64,000 nucleotides of DNA from M30B80 sp965656935 (GTDB lineage: Bacteria > Pseudomonadota > Alphaproteobacteria > Rhodobacterales > Rhodobacteraceae): the NCBI GenBank assembly GCA_965656935.1, contig CBFHMG010000012.1, forward strand, positions 4,975 through 68,974, given 5' to 3'. How positions within the stretch are numbered: the stretch's first letter is position 1; every line of letters begins with the position of its first letter. The translations under genes and the position numbers were made by a program. Under the pieces are notes generated by a model. The model ran no database searches. It had not been told where the DNA came from and saw only the letters and a list, made by a program, of their open reading frames with translations. This document shows positions 8,975 to 17,991 of the stretch, piece by piece.

Positions 8975-10171
8975 ATGGGGCAGCACGAGCCGCAACTTCA
9001 CAACGGTGCCGATCAATTTGCCGAAGGCGTTGCCTTGGGTGATTTGATGCGGGGTGAACGTGCGACGCTTGGCAAATCCCTGTTGGATGTCGAACGCGAG
9101 TTGAAAATCCGTGCCTCCTATATTGCAGCGGTTGAGAATGGTGATCTCAACGCATTCAGCTCGCAGGGCTTTATCGCGGGCTATGTCCGCTCCTATGCGC
9201 GCTATCTGAATTTGGACCCTGAACTGGCCTTCGCGAAATTCTGCGAAGAAACGGGGTTCACGGGCGTTCACGGGATGTCCAGCGGTCAGGCCTCGCGCGC
9301 GAAGCGTCGCCATGGCGCGGCCCCCAGCAAGATTGACCCTTCTGACATTATCAAATCCTCACGTGTGGCCTTCGCCCCTGAGAAAGAGCGCGTCTTTGCT
9401 AATGTCGAGCCGGGCGCGCTTGGCTCGGCGGCTGTGCTGATCGCGCTGGCGGTTGGTTTGGGCTATGGCGGGTGGGCGGTTCTGACAGATATCCAGCGCG
9501 TGCAATTCGCGCCGATTGAAGAAGCCCCCGCAACCCTTGCCGTGCTAGATCCGCTGGCCTTGCCGCAAGCGCCTGCCGCAGAGCAGGGCGGGGATATCGG
9601 CTTTGCTGAATTCGCCGCCGCCCCAAGCGTGGATGCGCTTGATCGTCTCTATCGCCCGCAAGTGCTGGACGCGCCGGTCATGATTTCGCGGGATCAGCCG
9701 ATTGCATCGCTCAACCCTGATGAAGTCGGCACTATGGGCGCGCCTATCCCGATGGGGCAGGGCGAACAACTGGCCTCAGCCAATTCCGAGCCTGTGCAAG
9801 TCACTGAACGCCCCGAGGGCGAGGTGATGCTTTTTGCTGTGCGCCCGTCTTGGGTGCGTGTCACTGCCGCCTCAGGCACCGTGATTTACGAAGGCATTCT
9901 GAACACAGGCGACAGCTATGTGCTGCCCGTCTCGGAAGAGCCCCCCAGCCTGCGCGCGGGCAATTCCGGATCGTTGTTCTTCGCAGTTGATGGCGTGACC
10001 GTCGGACCTGCGGGGGAAGGCACATCCGTTGCGCGCAATGTGGTTTTGCAGGCAGATACGCTGCTGGAAACCTATGCGCTGGCCGATGGCACGACCGACC
10101 CCGATCTGCCCGAAGTGGCCGCTTTGGTGCTGAGCGGCGACAGCCTCAGCCAGAATGAGCCGCAGCAATAA
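8975..10171 (+). CDS. RodZ-like helix-turn-helix / DUF4115 membrane protein
   Basis: A 398-residue protein with an N-terminal Xre-like helix-turn-helix (about residues 20-85, LGKSLLDVERELKIRASYIAAVENGD), one transmembrane helix (about residues 150-170), and an extracytoplasmic C-terminal DUF4115-type beta domain (near EVMLFAVRPSWVRVTAASG). This is the architecture of RodZ, which links MreB filaments to the envelope in rod-shaped cells. It is encoded directly upstream of ispG, as is common for this family. A role in cell shape is inferred from family and order, not shown. Confidence 0.85.
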   Translation: MGQHEPQLHNGADQFAEGVALGDLMRGERATLGKSLLDVERELKIRASYIAAVENGDLNAFSSQGFIAGYVRSYARYLNLDPELAFAKFCEETGFTGVHGMSSGQASRAKRRHGAAPSKIDPSDIIKSSRVAFAPEKERVFANVEPGALGSAAVLIALAVGLGYGGWAVLTDIQRVQFAPIEEAPATLAVLDPLALPQAPAAEQGGDIGFAEFAAAPSVDALDRLYRPQVLDAPVMISRDQPIASLNPDEVGTMGAPIPMGQGEQLASANSEPVQVTERPEGEVMLFAVRPSWVRVTAASGTVIYEGILNTGDSYVLPVSEEPPSLRAGNSGSLFFAVDGVTVGPAGEGTSVARNVVLQADTLLETYALADGTTDPDLPEVAALVLSGDSLSQNEPQQ

Positions 10172-10276
10172 CCCGACCTTTTGAGGTGAAATGCGAATGT
10201 TGCGTTGTCGTTTGCGCAGCATCGTCCTAATCTATGCGCAAATGCCCGAAACCCGACCCTAGAAGGCTGCTTGCCC

Positions 10277-11404
10277 ATGTCGCATAACCCGATCCGTCCA
10301 TGGCGAAATATCGACCGTCGTGAAAGCCGTCTGATCCATGTGGGCAAGGTGCCTGTTGGGGGTGGCTCGCCGATTTCGGTGCAGACCATGACCAACACGC
10401 TGACCACGGATGTGAAGGCAACGATTGATCAGGTTCAGCGCTGCGCCGATGCAGGTGCCGATATCGTGCGGATTTCGGTGCCTGATGAGGCCTCGTCAAA
10501 AGCGCTCAAGGAAATTGTGAATGAAAGCCCCGTTCCCATCGTGGCCGATATCCATTTCCACTATAAGCGCGGGATCGAGGCCGCCGAGGCGGGGGCTGCC
10601 TGTTTGCGGATCAATCCGGGCAATATCGGTGACGAGAAGCGCGTGCGCGAGGTGATTGCGGCCGCGCGGGATCATGGATGTTCCATGCGGATCGGCGTGA
10701 ATGCAGGCTCACTTGAGAAGCATCTGCTTGATAAATACGGCGAGCCTTGCCCCGATGCGATGATCGAAAGCGGCTTGGATCATATCCGCATCCTTGAGGA
10801 CAATGATTTCTTCGAGTTCAAGATTTCCGTGAAAGCCTCGGATGTGTTCATGGCGGCGGCGGCCTATCAGGGCTTGGCCGAGGCCACGACTGCGCCGATC
10901 CATCTGGGCATCACCGAGGCGGGCGGTCTGACTTCGGGCACGATCAAATCGGCCATTGGTCTGGGCAATCTGCTTTGGATGGGGATTGGCGATACAATCC
11001 GCGTCAGCCTTTCGGCGGATCCCGTGGAAGAGGTGAAGGTCGGCTATGAAATCCTCAAATCTCTCGGGCTGCGCCATCGGGGTGTGAATATCATTTCCTG
11101 CCCCTCCTGCGCGCGGCAAGGCTTTGACGTGATCAAAACGGTCGAGGCGTTGGAAAAACGGCTTGAGCATATCAAGACCCCGATGAGCCTGTCGATCATC
11201 GGCTGTGTCGTGAATGGCCCTGGTGAAGCCTTGATGACAGATGTGGGCTTTACGGGCGGCGGGGCTGGCTCGGGCATGGTCTATCTGGCGGGCAAGCAGA
11301 GCCATAAGCTCGATAATGATCAGATGATCGAGCATATCGTCGAACAGGTCGAGAAAAAGGCCGCCGAACTGGATGCGCTCAGCGCACAGGACGCCGCCGA
11401 ATAA
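10277..11404 (+). CDS. ispG: 4-hydroxy-3-methylbut-2-enyl diphosphate synthase
   Basis: The IspG (GcpE) iron-sulfur enzyme of the MEP isoprenoid pathway, converting MEcPP to HMBPP. It has 375 residues. The conserved NIDRRESRLIHVGKVPVGG start, the barrel segment IVADIHFHY (near residue 91), and the [4Fe-4S] ligands in SCPSCARQ (about residues 274-280) and IIGCVVNGPGEA (about residue 308) are all present. ATG 10277 gives the family N-terminus; the frame is open 24 codons further upstream. It follows the RodZ-like gene on the same strand with a 105-bp gap and converges with speE across a strong hairpin. Confidence 0.95.
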   Translation: MSHNPIRPWRNIDRRESRLIHVGKVPVGGGSPISVQTMTNTLTTDVKATIDQVQRCADAGADIVRISVPDEASSKALKEIVNESPVPIVADIHFHYKRGIEAAEAGAACLRINPGNIGDEKRVREVIAAARDHGCSMRIGVNAGSLEKHLLDKYGEPCPDAMIESGLDHIRILEDNDFFEFKISVKASDVFMAAAAYQGLAEATTAPIHLGITEAGGLTSGTIKSAIGLGNLLWMGIGDTIRVSLSADPVEEVKVGYEILKSLGLRHRGVNIISCPSCARQGFDVIKTVEALEKRLEHIKTPMSLSIIGCVVNGPGEALMTDVGFTGGGAGSGMVYLAGKQSHKLDNDQMIEHIVEQVEKKAAELDALSAQDAAE

Positions 11405-11417
11405 GCCGCAAGGCAGT

Positions 11418-11440
11418 CTTGGCCCGTTGATCGGGCCAAG
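11418..11440. terminator. Bidirectional hairpin between ispG and speE
   Basis: CTTGGCCCG-TTGAT-CGGGCCAAG forms a 9-bp perfect stem in the 47-bp gap between the convergent ispG and speE genes. There is no long T-tract on either strand. It probably ends transcripts from both sides, but less certainly than a classical intrinsic terminator. Confidence 0.6.
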
Positions 11441-11451
11441 AACCACACGCC

Positions 11452-12306
11452 TTAAGGCATCAGCTTCGAGACATAGGGCGGCAGCGCGAAGGCTGCGTGA
11501 TGCACCTCGGGCGTGTAGTAATTCGTCTCGATATTTGCTGCTTCAAACCGCGCTGTGAGCGTGGCCAGATCGGTCTGCCGCGCGGCCCCGTCACTGCCCC
11601 AGCCAAGTGCCATCGGCCCGCCCGCATAGGTCGGGATCGTGGCGAGATAGCAGGTCCAATCCTCAAAAAGCGCTTTGAAGGCGCGCATCGTATTGGTCAG
11701 CTCATCGCCTTGCATGAAGGGCACGCCGTTTTGGGTCACCAGAATGCCCCCGTCGGTTAGGCGGCGCTTGGCATGGCCGTAAAAGCTGTCGGTGAACAGA
11801 ACTTCGCCAGGACCGATCGGGTCGGTGGAATCGATGATGATGACATCATAGAAATCGGCATTGAGCCGCATAAACTCGGCCCCATCCGCGATCACCAGAT
11901 CAAGGCGGGGATCATCAAAAGCACCATCCGAGACATCGGGCATATATTCGGTGCAGAAATCGACCACGCCTGCATCAATCTCGACCATGGTGACTTGGGT
12001 GACGGATTTATGCTTGAGCGCCTCGCGCGCCATCCCGCCATCGCCACCGCCCACGATCAGCACGCGTTTTGCATCGCCATGGGCCAAGATCGGCACATGG
12101 GTCAGCATTTCATGATAAATGAAATTATCGGCTTCGGTGACCTGCACCACCCCGTCCAAGGTCAGAACGCGCCCGAAGGTCGGGTTCTCGAAAACGCGCA
12201 GGCGCTGATGGTCGGTGTTGCTGTCATAAAGCACGCGGTCTTCGCGCAAGGCTTGGGAATGGTCCTTGTGCAGACGCTCAACGCTCCAGCCGGTCATATC
12301 GGTCAT
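11452..12306 (-). CDS. speE: Spermidine synthase
   Basis: Transfers the aminopropyl group of decarboxylated SAM to putrescine, giving spermidine; cytosolic. At 284 residues it matches bacterial SpeE. It has the Rossmann motif VLIVGGGDGGMAREAL (about residues 83-98), the acidic residues of the ADGAEFM and IIIDSTDPIGPGE segments (about residues 140-168), and the polyamine-binding N-terminal beta domain. It lies 64 bp downstream of speD on the same strand, and the two probably form an operon for polyamine synthesis. Confidence 0.95.
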   Translation of the reverse strand: MTDMTGWSVERLHKDHSQALREDRVLYDSNTDHQRLRVFENPTFGRVLTLDGVVQVTEADNFIYHEMLTHVPILAHGDAKRVLIVGGGDGGMAREALKHKSVTQVTMVEIDAGVVDFCTEYMPDVSDGAFDDPRLDLVIADGAEFMRLNADFYDVIIIDSTDPIGPGEVLFTDSFYGHAKRRLTDGGILVTQNGVPFMQGDELTNTMRAFKALFEDWTCYLATIPTYAGGPMALGWGSDGAARQTDLATLTARFEAANIETNYYTPEVHHAAFALPPYVSKLMP

Positions 12307-12369
12307 GGATTAACCCTCCGGTATTGGGGACAGGGGCGGGGGCAGCGTGGCCGCGGCCCCCATCGGGTC

Positions 12370-12867
12370 TCAGGCGGCTGCGATGGCGTCAACCAGCCCT
12401 TCGCCGCGCCGCAATTCCTTCACGCGCACATCCTCGGTGCCAAAGGCGCGTTTCAACACGCCAACCGCATTCCAAGGCTGCGCATCGCCACACATGAACA
12501 CGTCAAACGCGCCATAGCCGATCTCGGGCCATGTATGCACGGAGATATGGCTTTCGGCCAGAACCGCCACGCCAGACACGCCTTGAGGCGAGAATTTATG
12601 CGTGTGGATATGCAATAGCGTGGCACCGCATTCCTCAACGCAATCGCGGAAGGCGGTCTGGATACGGGCTTCGTCATCCAGACCATGGCCATTGACCACT
12701 TCGATGATCAAATGCGTGCCAGCAAAAACCTCACCATCCTTGCGGATGAAGTGATCCTCACGGGTGTCGTCAAAAATGTCGGGCGCAGCCGAGTGGCTGC
12801 AGGTGTCTTCCGCATGGGCGCCTGTCTCCAGACCAGTCCCCAGTTGGAAGAGGTTGGCGCGGGTCAT
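12370..12867 (-). CDS. speD: S-adenosylmethionine decarboxylase proenzyme
   Basis: Makes decarboxylated SAM for spermidine synthesis. The self-cleaving pyruvoyl enzyme is recognised by LAESHISVHTWPE, with cleavage expected between Glu105 and Ser106, which becomes the pyruvoyl group. The catalytic region is of the short bacterial class, but the 165-residue product has an N-terminal extension of about 40 residues compared with the roughly 120-130 residue short forms. It is the first gene of speD-speE. Upstream lies a leader with a stable GNRA hairpin (12918-12939). Confidence 0.93.
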   Translation of the reverse strand: MTRANLFQLGTGLETGAHAEDTCSHSAAPDIFDDTREDHFIRKDGEVFAGTHLIIEVVNGHGLDDEARIQTAFRDCVEECGATLLHIHTHKFSPQGVSGVAVLAESHISVHTWPEIGYGAFDVFMCGDAQPWNAVGVLKRAFGTEDVRVKELRRGEGLVDAIAAA

Positions 12868-12917
12868 GGGCGCTCCCCTTCTTACCAGTAGATTGATGTG
12901 GTGGGTCCTTAGCGCCC

Positions 12918-12939
12918 CCCCAAGGCTTGCGCCTCAAGG
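12918..12939 (-). promoter_or_regulatory. GNRA-capped hairpin in the speD leader
   Basis: Read on the minus strand, CCTTGAGGC-GCAA-GCCTTGGGG forms a 9-bp stem (three G-U pairs) capped by a GCAA tetraloop, about 50 nt upstream of the speD start codon. Such a tetraloop hairpin in a biosynthetic leader may be part of a structured regulatory RNA. I do not recognise a known riboswitch class here. Confidence 0.35.
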
Positions 12940-13038
12940 TTGGGATCGTCCCCGATACAAGGGCGCCACCTACGGCACAGGGCGAGTCGATTCAACAATG
13001 AATTTCATGAAATATGAATTTAACCGTTTTGCGCTGCG

Positions 13039-13509
13039 TCACAGGGTGAAATCGGCCTCCACCGCGCCCGAAACAGACAGCAGCTCGGACGGGGTGATCG
13101 CAAAGATATGGCGCGGCGTGCCTGCGGCGGCGTAAATCTTGGCAAAATCGCCAAGACGCGGATCTGCCCAAGCGCGGATCGGGCTCAGATGCCCGACCGG
13201 AGAGACACCGCCAATCGCAAAACCCGTTTGCGCGCGGATCAGCCCTGCATCGGCCTTGCCCAAAGCCTCGCCAGCAAGCGCGCTGGCCTTCTCGGCGCAG
13301 ACCTGATTGCCGCCAGCGGTAATGAACAGCACGGCACAGCCGCTTTGCTCGGCACGGAAAATGATGGATTTCGCGATCTGGTCAATCTCGCACCCTGCGG
13401 CGGCGGCGGCTTGGGCGGCGGTGCGGGTCAGATCGGGCATCTCCAGCACATCTGTTTCAATCCCCGCGGCCTCCAATGCGGCCTTGACCCGTTTGAGGCT
13501 CTTGCTCAT
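13039..13509 (-). CDS. YbaK/EbsC family aminoacyl-tRNA deacylase
   Basis: A 156-residue single-domain protein of the YbaK/ProX editing family, which hydrolyses mischarged tRNAs (typically Cys- or Ala-tRNA(Pro)). The conserved catalytic lysine is in QIAKSIIFRA near residue 46, and the conserved GGVSPVGH loop is near residue 101. ATG 13507-13509 is preferred: GGGGAA lies 8 nt upstream of it, while a GTG two codons earlier overlaps that spacing. It is divergently arranged with glnE, with only about 70 bp between start codons. The exact mischarged substrate cannot be told from sequence. Confidence 0.88.
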   Translation of the reverse strand: MSKSLKRVKAALEAAGIETDVLEMPDLTRTAAQAAAAAGCEIDQIAKSIIFRAEQSGCAVLFITAGGNQVCAEKASALAGEALGKADAGLIRAQTGFAIGGVSPVGHLSPIRAWADPRLGDFAKIYAAAGTPRHIFAITPSELLSVSGAVEADFTL

Positions 13510-13581
13510 ATCCACGCTTCCCCTTGTTCTGTCCCCGCAAGCGTTGCAAGGATAAGGGCAAGAGGCAAGAGTGGCCCGTAT

Positions 13582-16377
13582 ATGACCAAGCAGATGAGTT
13601 TCGCATCAAGGCTGACCCGAGAGCCTATCGCCTTTGACCCTGATCGCGCGGCGGAAGGGTTGGCGGCGCTGCAAGATATTCCAAATGATTTGAAAGGCTT
13701 GGTCGCAGGGGCTGCGGGATGTTCTCCCTTTCTACTGGGGCTAATGCAAAAAGAAGCGCCTTGGCTGGAGGAGGTTCTCTCAAACACGCCTGAGGTCGCG
13801 CAGGCCAGCCTTTTGGCGCAGGTTGCGGCCCTTGAGGCAGGCAATCTGGATGCAGGGCTCAGGCGGCTGAAGGGCCGCGCGGCGGTGATGGTTGCGCTGG
13901 CGGATCTGGGCGGGATCTGGGACCTTTATCAGGTCACGACCGCTTGGACCGATTTTGCCGATGCCTGCGTGCAAACCGCGCTGAGGGTCCATGTCGCTCA
14001 TGAGGCCAAACGCGGCAAGATCCCCGGCCAGACGGAGGAGGACGCGTGGCGTGACGGGGCGGGGATGGTGGCGCTGGCCATGGGCAAGATGGGCGCGGCC
14101 GAGCTGAATTATTCCTCGGATATCGATCTCATCTGCCTTTTTGACGAGAGCCGCTTTGACGGAACCGACGAGATGGAAGCGCGCGCGGGCTTTGTGCGCG
14201 CGACCCGCAAAATGGCCGCCAGCCTTGGGGAAAATACCGCCGAAGGCTATGTGTTTCGCACCGATCTACGGCTGCGCCCCGATGCCAGCGTCACGCCTGT
14301 CTGCATCTCCATGGCCGCGGCCGAGCGGTATTACGAGGCGGAGGGGCGCAATTGGGAGCGCGGGGCCTATATCAAGGCGCGTCCCGCTGCGGGCGATCTG
14401 GCGGCAGGGGCGCGGTTCTTGGAAACCCTCACCCCCTTTGTCTGGCGCAAGCATCTGGATTTCGCGGCGATCCATGACACCCAAGACATGCGCCAACGCA
14501 TCCGCAGCCATAAGGGCCTGCATGGCATGGCGCTGGAGGGGCATAATATCAAACTTGGGCAGGGCGGCATCCGCGAGATCGAGTTTTTCGCCCAGACCCG
14601 TCAATTGGTCTCGGGCGGGCGTGACGCAGCTCTGCGTGGCCGCCGCACCAAGGATGCGCTGGCCGCCTTGGCGGCGAAAGGCTGGATTGGCGGCGATGTG
14701 GCCGATACGCTCTCAGAGCTTTATATCCAGCACCGTGAGGTGGAGCATCGTTTGCAGATGATCAATGATGCCCAGACCCATAGCTTGCCCAAATCCCCCG
14801 AAGGCTTTGACCGTTTGGCCCGTTTCATGGGCGAGGGCGATACGCAGCGCTTTCGCAAGGAATTACAAGCGCGGCTGGCGCAGGTGGACGCGCTTTGCGA
14901 GCCGTTTTTTGCGCCCAATCCCACGGGCCTTGAGGCCCCGATGCCCGAGCTGTCCGAGCCTGCGCATGAAATCGTCTCGCGCTGGCCGCATTATCCTGCC
15001 TTGCGCTCCGCGCGCGGGCAGGAGATTTTCGAACGCCTCAAGCCCGATCTTCTGACCTGTTTCCAAAAAGCCGCCGACCCTGATGAGGCCTTGATAAACT
15101 TTGATAGATTTCTCAAGGGCTTGCCCGCGGGTGTTCAACTGTTTTCACTCTTCGAGGCTAACCCCTCGCTGGTTGATCTGATAGGCGATATCTGCGCCAC
15201 AGCGCCGGGTTTGTCGCGCTATCTGTCGCGCAATGCAGGCGTATTGGATGCGGTGCTTGGCGGGGCTTTCTTTGCGCCTTGGCCCGAAAAAGAACGCTTG
15301 CAAGGCGCTCTCTCAACCGCGCTTGAGGGGCTGGATTATGAGGCCGCGCTTGATACTGCGCGGCGCTGGCATAAGGAATGGCATTTCCGCATTGGCGTGC
15401 ATCATTTGCGTGATCTGATTGATGAAGCCGAGGCGGGCGCACAATATACGGCACTGGCCGATGCGGTTGTGACAGCGCTTTGGCCGATTGCCTGCGCCGA
15501 GATCGCCAAACGCCACGGTCCAGCGCCTGGACGGGGCGGCGCGGTGCTGGCTATGGGCAGCCTTGGGGCAGGGGCGCTGACGGCGGGGTCTGATCTTGAT
15601 CTGATCGTGATCTATGATGCAGGCGGGGTTGATTTGACCGAAGGTCGCCGCCCCTTGGACCCGCGCGGCTGGTTTGCCAAAGCCACCAAAACCCTTGTCA
15701 CAGCCCTCAGCGTGCCGACCGCCGAGGGTAAGCTCTATGAGGTTGATATGCGGCTGCGCCCCTCGGGGCGGCAAGGGCCAGTGGCCACGGGGCTGGAGGC
15801 GTTTGATCATTATCAACATCATGAGGCCTGGACTTGGGAGCATATGGCGCTGACCCGCGCGCGGCCCATTACTGGGGAGGCCAGCCTTTTGGCCGATATC
15901 GAAGCGATCCGCCAAAATGTGCTGAAGGCCAAGGCCGCGCGCGCCCTTGTGGTGAAGGATGCGGCGCAAATGCGGGCGCGATTGCAGGCGGCAGGGCGCA
16001 AGGGCTCGACCTTCGAGGTGAAAGAGGGCACGGGCGGGATGCAGGATATCGAGCTGTGTGCGCAGGCGGCGGCCTTGATGGCGGCCGATCCTGTGCGACA
16101 GGTTGAAGGGCAGTTGCAGGCGGGCGCGCAGATCGGATGGCTAAAGGGTGAGGATGCGGAGGTTTTGCGTGCTTCCCACCGGCTCTTCTCAACGGTAAAT
16201 CAGGCAGGTCGCCTCTTGACGGAGCGCCCGCTTGATCCAGATGAATTGGGAATTGGCGGGCAAGGGTTTCTGGCCCGTGCAGCGGGGGCGAAAGACGCCA
16301 AGGATTTGGCTTTGAAATTGGCGCAGGCGCGCGAGGCCTCGGCGCAGATTATTGACAGACTGCTCAAAGAGGTTTGA
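13582..16377 (+). CDS. glnE: Bifunctional glutamine-synthetase adenylyltransferase/adenylyl-removing enzyme
   Basis: Controls glutamine synthetase by adenylylation and deadenylylation in response to PII signals. The 931-residue protein has the expected two nucleotidyltransferase halves: GKMGAAELNYSSDIDLICLF (near residue 170) in the N-terminal deadenylylase half, and MGSLGAGALTAGSDLDLIVI (near residue 655) in the C-terminal adenylylase half. Each carries the metal-binding D-x-D. ATG 13582 begins the family N-terminus; an in-frame stretch of 158 codons upstream overlaps the divergent ybaK-like gene and is not coding. A small hypothetical gene follows 20 bp downstream. Confidence 0.95.
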   Translation: MTKQMSFASRLTREPIAFDPDRAAEGLAALQDIPNDLKGLVAGAAGCSPFLLGLMQKEAPWLEEVLSNTPEVAQASLLAQVAALEAGNLDAGLRRLKGRAAVMVALADLGGIWDLYQVTTAWTDFADACVQTALRVHVAHEAKRGKIPGQTEEDAWRDGAGMVALAMGKMGAAELNYSSDIDLICLFDESRFDGTDEMEARAGFVRATRKMAASLGENTAEGYVFRTDLRLRPDASVTPVCISMAAAERYYEAEGRNWERGAYIKARPAAGDLAAGARFLETLTPFVWRKHLDFAAIHDTQDMRQRIRSHKGLHGMALEGHNIKLGQGGIREIEFFAQTRQLVSGGRDAALRGRRTKDALAALAAKGWIGGDVADTLSELYIQHREVEHRLQMINDAQTHSLPKSPEGFDRLARFMGEGDTQRFRKELQARLAQVDALCEPFFAPNPTGLEAPMPELSEPAHEIVSRWPHYPALRSARGQEIFERLKPDLLTCFQKAADPDEALINFDRFLKGLPAGVQLFSLFEANPSLVDLIGDICATAPGLSRYLSRNAGVLDAVLGGAFFAPWPEKERLQGALSTALEGLDYEAALDTARRWHKEWHFRIGVHHLRDLIDEAEAGAQYTALADAVVTALWPIACAEIAKRHGPAPGRGGAVLAMGSLGAGALTAGSDLDLIVIYDAGGVDLTEGRRPLDPRGWFAKATKTLVTALSVPTAEGKLYEVDMRLRPSGRQGPVATGLEAFDHYQHHEAWTWEHMALTRARPITGEASLLADIEAIRQNVLKAKAARALVVKDAAQMRARLQAAGRKGSTFEVKEGTGGMQDIELCAQAAALMAADPVRQVEGQLQAGAQIGWLKGEDAEVLRASHRLFSTVNQAGRLLTERPLDPDELGIGGQGFLARAAGAKDAKDLALKLAQAREASAQIIDRLLKEV

Positions 16378-16397
16378 GCCGGAATAGGACGATTGAA

Positions 16398-16667
16398 ATG
16401 AAGGGTGACATCACCGACCCAAAGGCCCTGATCCGCGAAGCCTATCGCATCGACGGGATCAGCCTTGAGGAATGCCGCTCGATCTTTGTGGATTGGGCCT
16501 TGTCGATCGACAGCGCCGATGCGCCTGCGCATTTGGCCCGTCTGCTGGAGGTCTATGCACCTGATGCGCCGGACCACCCAATGACGCAGGTTTTGACCGA
16601 GGGCACCAAAGCCCCGCCTGCTGCAAAGCGTCGAGGCGGGCGCGCGGCGCGTTTATCTGAGAGCTGA
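16398..16667 (+). CDS. Small conserved-looking hypothetical protein
   Basis: An 89-residue protein starting at ATG 16398, 20 bp after glnE and on the same strand, so probably cotranscribed. The first 65 residues (KALIREAYRIDGISLEECRSIF onward) look like a compact helical domain, and the last 25 are a basic, Ala/Pro-rich tail (PPAAKRRGGRAARL). No motif is recognised. Codon use matches the neighbours, which supports a real gene. Being next to glnE hints at nitrogen metabolism, but this is only position. Confidence 0.7.
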   Translation: MKGDITDPKALIREAYRIDGISLEECRSIFVDWALSIDSADAPAHLARLLEVYAPDAPDHPMTQVLTEGTKAPPAAKRRGGRAARLSES

Positions 16668-16768
16668 GCGCGAGCGCCAGACCGCGGGGTGGCGATCCGC
16701 CTTTTGCGCCGAGCGCTTTATATCTGCCAAGTCCTGATGAGATATGAACGGTGCGCAATTAATTGCAA

Positions 16769-16800
16769 AATCGCCAGCCCTTACGGGCGGTCTGGCGATC
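16769..16800 (-). terminator. Probable terminator of the GlxA-type regulator gene
   Basis: ATCGCCAG at 16770-16777 pairs with CTGGCGAT at 16792-16799, and an inner CCC/GGG pair extends the stem. On the minus strand the hairpin is followed by ATTTTGC, a weak U-tract. It lies about 40 bp downstream of the regulator's stop codon. Confidence 0.45.
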
Positions 16801-16837
16801 GCGCGGCGCCTTCGGCGCTATTCGCGCGAAGGGTGGT

Positions 16838-17827
16838 CTAACTCGGCTCTTTGCTCGCTTGGGTGCCACGCTCGCGGTAAGGCGTTGTGTCATAATGCGC
16901 GCGGTAGCATTTCGAGAAATGCGAAGGCGAGGCAAAGCCGCAGGCCAAAGCCACATTGATCACGCTCATATCCGTCTGCATCAGAAGGTTACGCGCCTTG
17001 GCCAGCCGTAATTCCATGTAATAGCGCTTGGGCGAGCGGTTGAGATAGCGGCGGAACAGCCGCTCCAACTGGCGCGTGGACATGCCGACATCCTTGGCCA
17101 GACTGGCAGGGCTGATCGGCTCTTCGATATTTTGCTCCATCATGCGGATCACCTGCCCCAATTTTGGGTGGCGCACGCCGATGCGGGTCGGGATCGAGAG
17201 GCGCTGTGTGTCCTGATCGGTGCGGATCGAGGTATAGATCAACTGATCGGCCACCATGTTTGCAAGGTCCTCACCGTGATCATTGGCGATGATCTTGAGC
17301 ATCAGGTCAATCGAGGCGGTGCCACCGGCTGTGGTGATGCGGTTGCCGTCAATCACGAAGACCGATTTGGTCAGGGTGACGTCCTCGAATTCTTCGGAAA
17401 AGCTGTCCTGATTTTCCCAATGGATCGTGGCGCGTTTGCCATCGAGCAAGCCCGCCTTGGCCAGTGAATAGCCCGCCGTGCAGAGCCCGCCAATCGTGGC
17501 TCCGCGCCGTGCCTCGCGCCTGAGCCAGTTCAACACCCGTTTGGAGGTCGCGGCCTGCACATTGATCCCGCCACACAGCATGATTGTGTCATCGCGCTGC
17601 AATTCATCGAGATCCATATCCAGCTTATAGCCGATCCCCGCCGAGCAATGCGCCATCTCTCCGCCTTCGCCCGCCAAGGCCCATGAATACAGCTCATGGC
17701 CCGACATACGGTTGGCAATCCGCAACGCCTCGACCGCGGATGAGAAGCAGAGCATTGTAAATTGGTCCAGCAGGACAAAGATATATCGCTTGGGGTGCGT
17801 GGGGATACCATGCGAGAGGGTGGGCAT
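16838..17827 (-). CDS. GlxA family transcriptional regulator (DJ-1/PfpI plus AraC)
   Basis: A 329-residue regulator with an N-terminal DJ-1/PfpI (GATase1-like) domain, about residues 10-190, including GGLCTAGYSLAKAGLL near residue 115. The C-terminal AraC-type DNA-binding domain spans about residues 220-320 (two HTHs: SPASLAKDVGMSTRQLERLF and MSVINVALACGFASPSHFSK). Relatives (GlxA, CdhR, GbdR, ArgR-type) control carnitine, betaine, arginine or glyoxylate-related catabolism. ATG 17825-17827 was chosen; upstream in-frame codons look noncoding. It is divergent from the DAHP synthase gene. The ligand is unknown. Confidence 0.88.
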   Translation of the reverse strand: MPTLSHGIPTHPKRYIFVLLDQFTMLCFSSAVEALRIANRMSGHELYSWALAGEGGEMAHCSAGIGYKLDMDLDELQRDDTIMLCGGINVQAATSKRVLNWLRREARRGATIGGLCTAGYSLAKAGLLDGKRATIHWENQDSFSEEFEDVTLTKSVFVIDGNRITTAGGTASIDLMLKIIANDHGEDLANMVADQLIYTSIRTDQDTQRLSIPTRIGVRHPKLGQVIRMMEQNIEEPISPASLAKDVGMSTRQLERLFRRYLNRSPKRYYMELRLAKARNLLMQTDMSVINVALACGFASPSHFSKCYRAHYDTTPYRERGTQASKEPS

Positions 17828-17991
17828 GCGGCAGACCTTCCTGACAGTCGCACAGCCGTCTGGAGCCGTGCCGAAATAGCGAAAGCACCAATTTTGCGAC
17901 GGCGCAATCCCCCCGAATGCGGAATTTGCCATTGGATGGCGGGGCAGACCTGCGTATAAGCGCCCCGTTAACGTAATTCTAGGAGGGTACC

